From the NCBI GenBank assembly GCA_016800925.1, contig JABCPU010000452.1, positions 1 through 52,168 of the forward strand: a stretch of DNA of 52,168 bases, given 5' to 3'. Shown here one piece after another: positions 1 to 10,047 of the stretch (positions within the stretch are counted from its first letter, which is position 1; the number at the start of each line of letters is the position of its first letter). The notes under the pieces were generated by a model that worked only from the letters and a program-made list of their open reading frames with translations, did no database searches and was not told where the DNA came from. A program made the position numbers and the translations under genes. This DNA is from Suillus spraguei (taxonomy: Eukaryota; Basidiomycota; Agaricomycetes; Boletales; Suillaceae).

Positions 1-618
1 TGAGGACTTGTTGACTGATTAATTGACTCGTGGCGTTGCAAGCCCACAAGATAAGTACTAATTTACGCACCGTGGTCGAAGTTCATATGTGGAACTAACT
101 GTCTTTTCCTTTGTCTGACTAGTAGTTCCGAATCACCACAAGCAAGGCCGTCACATCAGAAAATGACACTGATTTCATTTATTCATGCAATATCAGCTGC
201 AATCTCGGATTCCTCAGTTTTAACTCTTATTACTCTGCTACGCCGCTGTGACTTGTGAAGAGCCGGTGAACTACAAAAATGAAAACCCAAAGCAGGGTTT
301 CTGTCTCTCGCTGAGGAATTCTATTCCTACATTTTGAGCTTCCTTTCTTGCCGAGATATTTCTTCGTTGGGATTCCTTTTCTCACGGTCAATTGTGCACA
401 GCTGTGTCTATTTGCAAAGGCGAACGAAAGACAGCTGGACGGCGCCAACACTGAGCGATACAAGGACACCCACTCGGTCGGCTCTTTTGACAACATATAG
501 TTCATTTCTTGAGCTACAAGTTCAAAATTTATATATCGTCGAAAGAGCCGACCGAAGGGGTCTCCTTGGATTGCTATAATCTAATCATACAGAGACCTAA
601 CCAAGGAACAAGACCACA
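1..618. other. Intergenic, no gene recognised
   Basis: Short overlapping ORFs on both strands show no recognisable domain or coherent splicing. It lies downstream of the aspartic protease pseudogene that ends at 619 on the minus strand. I see no repeat boundary in it. Confidence 0.5.
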
Positions 619-2081
619 TTAGTTGGTGGTGGCATAAGTGAACCGGTTTCTGGCAAAACCGACGCGGGAGTTGGTGGTATCAAGCACAGTGTAGAAGCGC
701 TGCATGAATACGTAGCCATTAACAAAGTCATAGCCTCCTTGATCGCCAATATCGCAAACGATGAGATATATGGAACCCTCCTTACCACCAATTTGGGGTT
801 CAGAGAACGAGGCCAGATTTGTCCGTTAGGGGTAAGACTGAAGGTTTCCTGTGCAAAATGGTGAACAAGGGATGTGAGAGTTGACAGAATTGACGTACCT
901 TGTCAATATGGAAGTCCAGGCTCTTCAGGGCATCGTACCGTTCAGAGGTAATCATGAGAAGATCAGTCGACTGATCTAAAGTCGCGCCGGTTGCAGCCTG
1001 GTACGTCTTAAATGCATCTATCGAACGCCAATCAGACAATTATTACTCGTTGCACTCTAGTAGATACACACGCTGGCAATCATAATAAAGTGTTGCCAGA
1101 ATCGACGATACCAGAAGTGAATGATAAGATCATCGTGGATCCATATGAGATGCTCTGATTGATACCCCAATACTGCGATCCGTTTTTTTTGGTGATAGAA
1201 CTGAAAAAAGACAATTACTATTAGTCTGGACTAATCTAGAACTGAGGTAGCTTACGTGTATACAATTTCACCCTTGTACTCGGTAGAGTCAGCTCCACCG
1301 AAGGTGAGTCCTCCACTGGTGTCTGCCCCCGAATGGCCGCCCTCGGGCTGGAAAAAGATACCAAGAGCATCCACAGGTATAGAGACTTGCTCATACAGGG
1401 TGTCAGTGACAGTCGGGATCTTATGTGCCGGATCATTTTTCAGGCTCTGGAGTGTCAAGTCTGCAGGCCCGACGCCAAGGATACCGTCAACATCAATGCC
1501 AGCTGAAGCAGAAGCAACGCCGATCGACTGTGGGGTGATGATGAGCTCAGGACCGAGAGTGACGATGTCGAGGTACTCAGTTCCTATAGATGATCGTAGG
1601 TATTCTCAACTCATGATATCGTTGTATGGCACACCATAAAAGTAACCAGAACCGTACATGGCCTCTACAGGACCCATTTTGACGCTACTGCCAGTTGGCA
1701 CGTACGGAGCGGAGGCGCCAATCCATGTGTTCGCGCTACCAGTGTCGACTATCAAGGTATCTTCAATAATACATTAGTAGCCGCATGTTTTCTCAGTATT
1801 GAACTCACAGTTTGTGGGGGGGTCCCCAACGCCAATTGATACAGTGTAGCCCAATAATCGTTTGTCAAACGAACATCATAAAGATGATTTCCGCGCATGC
1901 TGGGATCCCCAAGGGTCTTCACACGAGCTCTATCACGCGCCAAGATGTTATTAGTAGTACCATCGGAAAACTTTACCCTCTTGGTCATGGGGATGGTGAC
2001 GGGGAAATTGTCAGCTTTAGCGGGAGATCCAGTTATTGATAAAATTAGGTGAAGGGTTAACAAGGATGCAGCGGGGAACAT
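619..2081 (-). pseudogene. Aspartic protease (A1, polyporopepsin-like) pseudogene, copy 1
   Basis: This is a secreted pepsin-family protease gene that has decayed. It begins with a signal-peptide-like N terminus (MFPAASLLTLHLILS) and shares exon layout with the intact copy at 16323-17797. The first active-site motif DTGS with following NTW is present near 1730, and the second motif reads DSGN near 1105. A one-base deletion near 1860 (between the NDY and GYT codons) shifts frame before the first active site, and another near 1085, just after the second motif, leads into a stop. Introns keep GT-AG ends, including a 51-base one near 1590-1640. The last exon ends at a TAA at 619-621 after the motif FTYATTN. 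About 300 bases of upstream sequence are shared with the other two copies, so promoter and gene were duplicated together. The pseudogene call rests on comparison with the other copies; sequencing errors at the two sites are the alternative. Confidence 0.85.
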
Positions 2082-2736
2082 GGCTTATGGGAAGTAATAT
2101 CATACTCACTGGTGGCCCATTATCATTATATATGTGCTAGTGGATGCGATCATCGGCAATATTGGGCATCTTACTGGCCACGAATAAAACGCCTCTCACT
2201 GAAAAGCGGTGAGATAATTGCGATCCACGTCATCAAGAGCGCGAGACGGTTTGCTTTTGATACCAGGTGGCAGGGATGTACAATTTGCCTATTCACCCAC
2301 GTCCATTTCTACTGAGATGCTGGCCAATTATGAGCAGGATGTCGCCAGTGCCAAGCAAGCATTACGGAGGAGAGCGAGTGTCCAAAGTTGTCGACTCGCA
2401 TAATCGAGTTGTTGAACTGACCCACTCGTCAAATTCCTTTTTTTGTGTCCCCTTTACATGTGACGAAAAACAGAACACGTCCTGGACACGAGGGGAAACT
2501 TCCTGTGAGTCGTACGGAGTTTTCAGACACTACCAGTCCTTCATATTGCCTCTACCACGTGTCATATAAATATATTTCTATGGAAAAATGAATTAAAACC
2601 AATTCAAAAAATGCCAACAATCAAAATCCCAGTCAGACCTAAGATCAAAGCGGCCTGGGAGCCTAGGAGCGACGAACCACTGCAGTTCTCAGACTCGCCA
2701 GCGCCATATGTCAACGATGATGAGAACTCTGGCTGG
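2082..2736. other. Duplicated upstream region of the protease copies
   Basis: Bases 2082-2350 resemble 17798-18080 and 20470-20790, the regions upstream of the other two protease copies (for example the shared run around ggtttgcttttgataccagg). It probably carries the old promoter. The remainder to 2736 has no recognisable gene. Confidence 0.55.
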
Positions 2737-2744
2737 TCAACGAG

Positions 2745-3143
2745 GAATCCGGTGGAAGAAGACGACAAGGTCGAGGTTGATCAGCTGGAGTTGCATGTTG
2801 TCCGTATTGTGATCATCTGTGCGGCGTGCATAAGCACTCGTTCTTGCTAGTTTCATCAAAGATAACAAACTCTGGGCCATTGCCAACAAAGAATAAGGAT
2901 GATGTGGTGATGGTGATGTTTTGCTCGACTGCAAGCCGGGTGTAAATTTTGTCGAGGTGCAGATCTGATTCTTCAACGAAGAGGTTTTTGACTGCTATTA
3001 CGAGCACTCGTGTGATTATTCTCGCGCGGCCGACAAGTGGAAAAGGGGAGCCTAGTTCTTCAAACATGTTTCGCCAGCGAAAGCAGAGGCTGGCCTGAGA
3101 AATACTGAAAATTTCACAGATATCTTCGACCTCCCAACCATGA
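2745..3143 (-). pseudogene. Tc1/mariner-like transposase remnant
   Basis: Minus-strand translation gives a helix-turn-helix segment (EVEDICEIFSIS, then SLCFRWRN), a GRARIITR linker, a second HTH-like segment (SDLHLDKIYTRLAVEQ) and, after an apparent internal deletion, the start of a DDE domain (FVIFDETSKNE). This order matches transposases of the Tc1/mariner-like superfamily common in agaricomycetes. Soon after DETSKNE the expected continuation (AYARR) lies in another frame, so there is a frameshift, and the rest of the DDE domain is missing. No terminal repeats were identified. It is a dead fragment. Confidence 0.65.
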
Positions 3144-4749
3144 CCTCAGAGTGTGGGTGCACATTTTTTTATTGGTTGACCATGGCGTATAGGCGATGAC
3201 GAGAAAAAGGCGAAGTGTGACTGTGTGAGTCGTTTTCGATATCTGTTGGCAATGGCAATGGGCATAGAACGGCGTCCGAAAGGGTCACCTGGACCTCACG
3301 TACTTATTACTGGGTGACTTCCCAGGCAAAGTAATCCGGACTATCATATACCGGACTTTGAAAATCATATTCCAATCAGGTATTCTGTACGAAAAACCAA
3401 ACCGTAGTTCACGGAATATCATAGATAATATTTTATATCAATATCAAGCATTGCAAAACAAGATAGAGACAGAAGTAATCAACGATGAAGAATTTGCACT
3501 CATTGGGTGACTTCCCGTGGGCTAAATAATCCGGGCCAGCCGAAGCCAGGCCTAAATAAGCCGAGCTGAGCCAAGGCCCAAGTCACAGCCTGCCCAAGGC
3601 TTGGACCTGGGCTTCAATTTTGGAAAGCCTAATTACTGGCTTGCTTAGGTTTTTGCGTCGGTCAAGTTCGAGTTATCTTTGCCTTACCACCAAAGTCAAT
3701 ACAGCTACTCTTTCTGCCAACAATTTATGTTCTTCCTCACCTCACATACATTGAATAGTTCACACCATTCCCATCTGCTCCTGACCAAAACAGCGGTCTT
3801 TATAAACCATCAATATCTATGTGTGGTAGTGACAGAGTGGCTAGTATTGTGCCAGTGGGTGATATTGTCTGTAGTGTCCACCTTATACCAAAGTTTGGTG
3901 ACATGGCCCCACGAGAATGGATGAGCAAGACCGTTCTGAAGGACTGTAACACGTTTTGGTTAAAGTCTTACATAGATAGACATAGAATTTTCGAAATTAT
4001 CAAAATTACTTGAATTTAGCCTGGGAGGTTTTTCCTGATGCCCATGACTTATAGTTAGCAGACATGATGCATCATAGCTACAGGGAAACTGCCAGACTGA
4101 TGTAGCATTGCCCTTCCCCCGCCAGACCATTGCAATCAATATGACCATCAAAATCACCCATGTCAATTAACCACATCTCGCTCTGTATCAACACCTGTAC
4201 ACCCATCACTCATCTACACGGAATCTTCCACCTCACGATGATTACACATTTTGCGGACAGTGCTTGACAGTAGATCACCACCATTCATTGAGCTACTCAA
4301 ACCTCTGCTGCCCATAACCACACTGATTCCTGTACCAGTCCACCTCGGGTGACCGAATTGTTAAAATTATACGATAGACCAACCTTGCATCCATCAGGAT
4401 GGCACATCTAAAATGGCCAGCGGGAACGGCGGTGTGATGAGCAAACTCACACTGAGCTTGAAACAGCACATTTTCATATAGGTGTCAACCGGCAATCATT
4501 ATCCTTACCCTTCAGCTTCACTGTCCTACTTTACCATGTGTTTACCCCTATCTAACGGTATCGTTCCGCACTCCGGAAGCCTCATTGCAGCTTAGCGGCT
4601 GTACTATGGCAACTTTCCCATGAAGCGGTGATCTTTGGCAATCTCCACAAACCCATTTGGCATCCTCAAGCAAGATTTACCGTCCATCCTATGTCCATCC
4701 AGTCTCGCCGGTATGTGATGTTTTGTAAACTGTAGTGCAATCTTATTAC
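3144..4749. other. Gene-poor region with a local direct repeat
   Basis: Two copies of a roughly 30-base segment containing tgggtgacttccc followed by a taatccgg motif lie about 195 bases apart (near 3313 and 3506). The second is followed by a GC-rich stretch rich in gccgagc-like words (3530-3640) that recalls the subterminal sequence of the hAT element at 14606. The ORFs at 3679-4166 carry no recognisable domain. No gene is supported. Confidence 0.45.
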
Positions 4750-4754
4750 ATGTC
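4750..4754. repeat. Target site duplication ATGTC (left)
   Basis: It matches ATGTC at 12030-12034 just after the 3' LTR. A five-base duplication is usual for Ty3/Gypsy integration. Confidence 0.9.
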
Positions 4755-5202
4755 TGTTACAGTTGTACGTGCCCCTATTCATTCTCTCTTTGTTTCCTTT
4801 ACCTGTATATTACATAATGTGACTCTGACTCATATGCTCAACGCATCTGTACTATAGTTGCCTTCCTTCTTTGGATACGCACTTACATTCTCACGACTCT
4901 CTTGATCCGTGCGCACATATTGACCTATTTAAGCACGTTATATTACGCTTGTATACTTTACTTTAATCTTACTGGGTTTTACCTGGAATATCCTTCGCTT
5001 AGGTCTCCAACCTAAGTCGTCTTGAATCGTCTCTAAGTCTAAGCATTCCTTAGCCTTAGTCTCTATTCTCGTAGAACCTTGATCATACTCGGAATGTGTT
5101 CCTTGTACTTTCACCTTGTCCTCTTTTGGACATTGTAGAACTTCCCAGCAGACCGTCCGTGTCTTTTCACTGTCGCTGGTGATGCCACCCCAGTTCATAA
5201 CA
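4755..5202 (+). repeat. 5' LTR of Ty3/Gypsy element
   Basis: This 448-base LTR is nearly identical to the 3' LTR (476 bases) except that it lacks a 28-base block after the word gtagaacct (present in the 3' LTR at about 11879-11906). A TATA-like tatttaag lies at about 4926-4933, so transcription should start near 4955-4965. The other three family LTRs are close to 471-476 bases, so a deletion in this LTR is the likelier history. Confidence 0.93.
4960..4970 (+). promoter_or_regulatory. Predicted RNA 5' end / self-primer segment
   Basis: The 11 bases ACTTTAATCTT lie about 30 bases after the TATA-like box and are the exact reverse complement of 5204-5214, two bases after the LTR end. In Tf1-type elements the first 11 bases of the RNA fold back to prime reverse transcription. 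The transcription start itself is inferred. Confidence 0.6.
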
Positions 5203-5203
5203 A

Positions 5204-5214
5204 AAGATTAAAGT
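5204..5214 (+). promoter_or_regulatory. Primer binding site, self-priming type
   Basis: AAGATTAAAGT starts two bases after the LTR, exactly where a primer binding site belongs. It has no TGG start as a tRNA-primed site would, but is fully complementary over 11 bases to 4960-4970 in the R region. Confidence 0.65.
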
Positions 5215-5330
5215 CTACCTGATCGTCAACTACCCAGTCCTCGACCCTGAACCCTGATAAAGGCCTAACGGACAGCAAGACAGCACATGTAGGCACCGAG
5301 AAAGTATAACTCACCAGACAAATCACCATC

Positions 5331-5990
5331 ATGACGACCACCAAAGAATTTGAATACAAAATTGGTCTTCCAACCGGTTTTGATGGAGATCGCGACAATT
5401 CTCGCGAATTCATCCAATCATGCAACCTGTGCTTCAATATCAATGAAAAGCTTTACACCACCGATAAGCAGAAGATCATTTTCATTACATCCTTCATGAC
5501 CAAGAAAAACACCAAATCTTGGAAAGAGCAATTCCTTGCTCATGCTCAGTCAACCGATACCTCTGGACAAAAAGTTGGTTATGGGACGTTGCAGGATTTT
5601 ATGAAAAGTTTCAAAGAAGCCTTCGAACCAGTGGATACCAAAGGAACCGCACTAACAAAACTTAGGGACCTCAAACAAGGGAGCGGTGATCTCCATACCT
5701 ACATCGCTGACTTTGAGGCACTTGCAGCCAAGGCCCACATCACCGATGATGCAACCAAGATTCAATTCTTCCAAGATGGCCTCAATCTGGGTATCCTTAC
5801 CAAGCTTTTCGCACCAGGAGATGTCTCAGAAGTATTCCGTGACGTTGTAATGCACTGTGTTTCCATCGACAACTCCCACCACCATCTTCAAGCGTTATGA
5901 GCACGTCATGCTCCGCAGCAGAAGAAGAAAAACTATGGAAACGCGCATTACATACCTAATAGGGACTCCAACGCAATGGTTGTAGATTGA
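5331..5990 (+). pseudogene. Retrotransposon gag (capsid) region
   Basis: The frame opens with ATG at 5331 and runs 189 codons to a TGA at 5898. The same frame continues (ARHAPQQKKK) to another TGA at 5988. The central part (about residues 90-175) has the retrotransposon gag pattern: KSFKEAFEP, a LTKLRDLKQGSGDL stretch, YIADFEALAAKA, and FQDGLN. Gag would form the cytoplasmic virus-like particle. Both stops are TGA and the zinc knuckle follows in the same frame, so gag and protease were probably one continuous ORF. Confidence 0.85.
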
Positions 5991-5999
5991 ATCTCCGAT

Positions 6000-6650
6000 A
6001 TGGAGAGATCCGAGTGTATGAAAAAGGAACAATGCTTCGGATGCAAGAAGACTGGACACCGTATTCATAATTGTCCAGAAAGAAAGAAGAAAACTCCGCT
6101 CCATCAAACCGAGGTTAAGGACAAAGAAGAAGAAGAAGAAACTGTGAGGCGGCTTGTAGAGGATTTTTTGAATTGGAGAAACAAGGATTTGACGTCGTAT
6201 GTTTCTCCCAATGTATTACTAAGACTTGTACGCGCTATAGGTGAAAGAAAAGAACTTCGTGTCACTATTACCCTCCATTCGCGTACTTGCTTAAAATCCG
6301 TCAACACTACTGCCGTCATCGACTCCGGCGCAGCAGGAACATTTATTTCCGAGGAATTTGTGAAACTCCATCAGATCACATGGCGAAAACTCAAGACACC
6401 ATTTCGAGTTACTACGGCGGATGGAACCCTTATCAAAGGAGGACCAATCACGCACTACTGTCTCCTAGTGGTCAAAATCGACGAATGAACCATGTATGGA
6501 AAATTTAATATCACTAAACTAGGAAGAAGAGACCAAATCCTTCTGGGAATTCCGTGGTTACGCGCAATGAACCCAAGTATAGATTGGGCTGCTGAAACAC
6601 TCATCCTCCCTTGAACAACGAAATCAGACGAAATTGAAATTGACGTAGAT
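6000..6650 (+). pseudogene. Nucleocapsid zinc knuckle and retropepsin region
   Basis: In frame with gag. A CCHC knuckle (CFGCKKTGHRIHNC) near 6032-6075 would bind element RNA. The retropepsin domain follows, with the active-site motif VIDSGA near 6318 and the downstream LGIPWLRAMNP near 6546. The frame is broken by TGA at 6486 and at 6612, and the linker region beyond about 6620 continues in another frame. The retropepsin would cut Gag-Pol in the particle. Confidence 0.85.
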
Positions 6651-6659
6651 ACCAACCGG

Positions 6660-8825
6660 AAGAAGAACGGGCTGCCCCCGGCCTTCCATTAACATCCCAA
6701 GAAATGGCAACATTCACAACTTCTGAGATCCCGAACCAGAAGTACGAACACCGCGTACTACAGATCCCACCCCCCGTGTACAACTGCCGCAAGCAGTATC
6801 ACCAATTCCCCGCGCAGAAAAGTGCAAGAACAAATCCGAGCCCGAGTATCGGACCGGACCAAAACCTATTGAGCAACAGCCAATAGAAGAACAGAAGTAT
6901 GGGAAAAGAAAAGTGGAAGAAGAAATTCCTGGATGAGATACAAATGTACCAAAACTATCCAAGTTCTATGTTCCTCCAAAAACTCTTCAACATACTCCTT
7001 CAGCTTCAATTGAAGAAATCCCCGACAAAGAAGAACCCGTGCCCTCATTGATCCCAACAGAGGATGATGACCAATTCAACACTATGCAAGATGTCTGGCA
7101 TGCACCAGAAGTGCGAGAAATTTCCTCTTATGAGCTTGGAGATGGAGAATTCCTTGTTGAATATGATACGGATGGGGTTAGTATGAGAATCATCAAAGAA
7201 GTATCCATGGATATGCCCCTCACACGTGATGGAACTTTCCGACTCGAACAACTCCCCAACTACTCCACAATCTCCCTTCCTCCTCCGAAATACAGTAATA
7301 AAGCTCAGGAATTCGTGACAGATGAGAAAGAGAAGAAAAAGAAATCTTTCGAAGAATTGGTCCCGGACTATTTGCATGACTTTGCAGATGTCTTTGCTAA
7401 AGAGGGATTAAACAAACTACCTCCTGAACGCCCTGGTATTGATCATCGGATCGATACTAAACCTGGTTTTATTCCTCGCACGTCTAAGGTTTACTCACTA
7501 TCGGAAAAAGAACGTGCCGCCGTCAAAACGAACGTTTATTGATGAAAACGTTGCGAAAGGTTTCATCTCAGAATCGAAGTCACCCCAAGCTAGTGGCTTT
7601 CTTCTTTGTGGGAAAGAAGAGTGGAGAATTGCGCCCCTGTCAAGATTATCGATACATCAATGATTGGACAGTCAAGAACGCTTATCCACTCCCACTTCCT
7701 ATTTCCCTTGTCGCACACCTTCACAACGCACAGTTCTTTACGAAAATGGATATTCGGTCCGGTTATAATAACATTCGCATCCATCCCGACAATCGCTGGA
7801 AAGCGGCTTTTACTATGGAATTCGGCCTCTTCAAACCGAACGTCATGTTCTTTGGTCTTTGCAATTCCCCGGCAACTTTCCAAGCATACATGAATCATAC
7901 ATTTCAGCAGGAAATCAATGAAGGATGGATGGTTATATACATGGACGACATCCTTATCTTCTCCATGACTATAGCAGAACACCACGAACGGACAAAATGG
8001 GTTTTAATGAAGATACGACAGGAACATTTGTTCTTGAAACTGGAGAAATGCACCTTCGATGCAGAAGAAGTGGAATACCTCAGAATGATAATTTGCCCAG
8101 GACAAGTTGCTAAGGATACCGCCAAGACCAAGGGAATTGCCGAATGGCCAGTTCCACAATCTGTAAAGGATGTCCGATCGTTCCTTGGCTTTTGCAACTT
8201 CTACCGCACATTCATTTCCCATTATTCTGATATCGCCCGACCACTTATCGAATTAACAAAGAAAGAAAAGGTCTTTGATTGGTCACCCGCATGTATGGAC
8301 ACCTTTGACAAACTGAAACGGCGCTTCACATCCCAACCAGTACTTCGCAATCCTGATCCTTCCCGACAATTTGCTATTGCTACCGATGGTTCACTTGTAG
8401 CAACTGGCAGAGTTCTCTTACAGACCAACGAGAATGGTGTTTATCACCCATGCGCATATCTCTTGCAGTCTTTGAACCCTGCAGAACGCAATTATCAGAT
8501 CTTTGATCGTGAACTCCTTGCCGTGATCTGGGCATTGAATGAATGGCGTCATTATCTTGAAGGAAACCCGCACCCCGTCCTGGTATTCACCGACCACAAG
8601 AATCTTCTGTACTTTAGAAGTGCACAGAAGCTTACCCATCGCCAAGCATGTTGGCAACTGATTCTGTCTATTTATGACATTGAACTGCATCACATTGCAG
8701 GTACTAAATTGGCAGTACCTGATGCACTATCTTGCCGGCCCGACTATGACTCGGCAAAGACGATAATGAGGACCAGACCCTCCTCCCTGATGCTCTATTC
8801 GTTTGTCTTATTGACACCGACCTGA
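6660..8825 (+). pseudogene. Reverse transcriptase and RNase H region of pol
   Basis: A proline-rich linker (TGA at 6934) leads to the RT domain. RT motifs seen are DYRYIN, FFTKMDIRSGYNNI (near 7740), FGLCNSPATFQ, and the catalytic VIYMDDILIF near 7930, followed by EYLRMII and SFLGFCNFYR. RNase H follows (FAIATDGS near 8370, DRELLAVIWAL, FTDHKNLLYF near 8587) and ends VPDALSCRPD. Frameshifts occur near 7530 and 7590 (just before RT) and near 8757 (end of RNase H). RT catalytic aspartates remain, but no uninterrupted pol exists. RT would copy the element RNA in the particle. Confidence 0.9.
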
Positions 8826-8828
8826 AGG

Positions 8829-9993
8829 ATGTTTTATTATCCTCTGACCCCCTTGACGACCCTGTCTTTCGGACCGCATCCGATGCCCTTGATGGTGTAT
8901 GTCTTCCTCCTATGGAAAATTGAGGGGAATGTCCTCTATTTTAAGAATCGTGCCTACATTCCACCGGCACATCGTCCCGATATCCTGAAAAGGTATCACG
9001 ATCATCCTACCGCGGGTCACCCTGGTCGATTCAAAACTGAGGAGCTTGTTAAGCGTGAAGCCTGGTGGCCCGCTATGGGCTCTTATATTCGGAAATACGT
9101 AGAGGGTTGCGCCCTTTGTCAGCAAATGAAAGCGGATACTCATCCTGTTCGACCTCCACTTACCCTGATCCCTTCATCTGTGACTTGGCCTTTTTCTCAG
9201 GTCTCTGTTGATCTTGTCACTGACCTCCCCCTCTCTGGAGGCTTCGCTTCGACAGTATCATGGTTGTGGTAGACCATGGCCTTATGAAGAAGGTAATTAT
9301 TATCCCTTGCCTGAAAACTGTCACTTCCAAAGGCATTGCCAAATTATTCTTGAAACATGTTTATCGTCAATTTGGACTCCGTGACAAAATTATCTCGGAT
9401 TGTGGCCCGCAGTTCCTATCTTGCTTCTCCAAGGAGCTTGCCCGACTTCTCGATTACGTCATCGCCCCATCTACGGCTTATCACCCACAGACTGATGGCC
9501 AAACCAAGAGGCTCAATCAAGAACTTGAAACATACCTACGCATCTATTGCCACAACAACCCTGAAGATTGGGTAGAACATCTAAGGTCTGGCTATCTGCT
9601 GCTAATCTTAGACTCAAACTCCCATTGCAGAAACTTGCACCAAAACGATACGGACCTTTCCCGATCATTGATGTCTTATTGCCCATCACATTTACGCTCA
9701 AACTCCCTCCACAATGGAAAATTCATCCCACTTTCCATGCTTCCGTCTTATCGTCCTATAGCGAAACAGACATACATGGCCCGAACTTCCCCGAACCACC
9801 GCCTGACATTATTGAAGAAGAAGAAGAATACGAAGTAGAAGCTATTCTCTCCCACAAAGGAACCGGCATTCACCGACGCTATCTTGTTTCCTGGAAAGGA
9901 TATTCATCAGGAGATAATGAGTGGCTCCCAGAAAAGAACTTGAAGAACTCCGGTCGAATTTTGAATGCTTATAAGAAGCAACACTCCCTCTGA
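8829..9993 (+). pseudogene. Integrase with C-terminal chromodomain
   Basis: The HHCC zinc-binding domain (HDHPTAGHPG ... CALCQQMK) lies near 8990-9130. The catalytic core has the first Asp in SVDLVTDLP (near 9205) and the second in IISDCGPQF (near 9390). The position expected to be the catalytic Glu in [10 protein letters not shown] (near 9485) is Lys. A frameshift or small deletion near 9570 separates the core from the C-terminal part (KRYGPFPI) and the chromodomain ([10 protein letters not shown] ... RRYLVSWKGY ... NEWLPEKNL, about 9826-9960). Chromodomains guide integration to marked chromatin. Enzyme activity is unlikely given Glu to Lys and the frame break. Confidence 0.9.
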
Positions 9994-10047
9994 TTATTCT
10001 TCAGTCAATCAACACACAAGCACTTGATCAACTAAAAGCCTTTTGAA

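Noticed and set aside
1256..1639. 127-codon plus-strand ORF
   Set aside because: It is the antisense shadow of exon 3 of the protease pseudogene.
2611..2850. Plus-strand ORF of 79 codons starting in good context after an A-rich leader
   Set aside because: Its 3' half overlaps the minus-strand transposase remnant and there is no recognisable domain or continuing exon.
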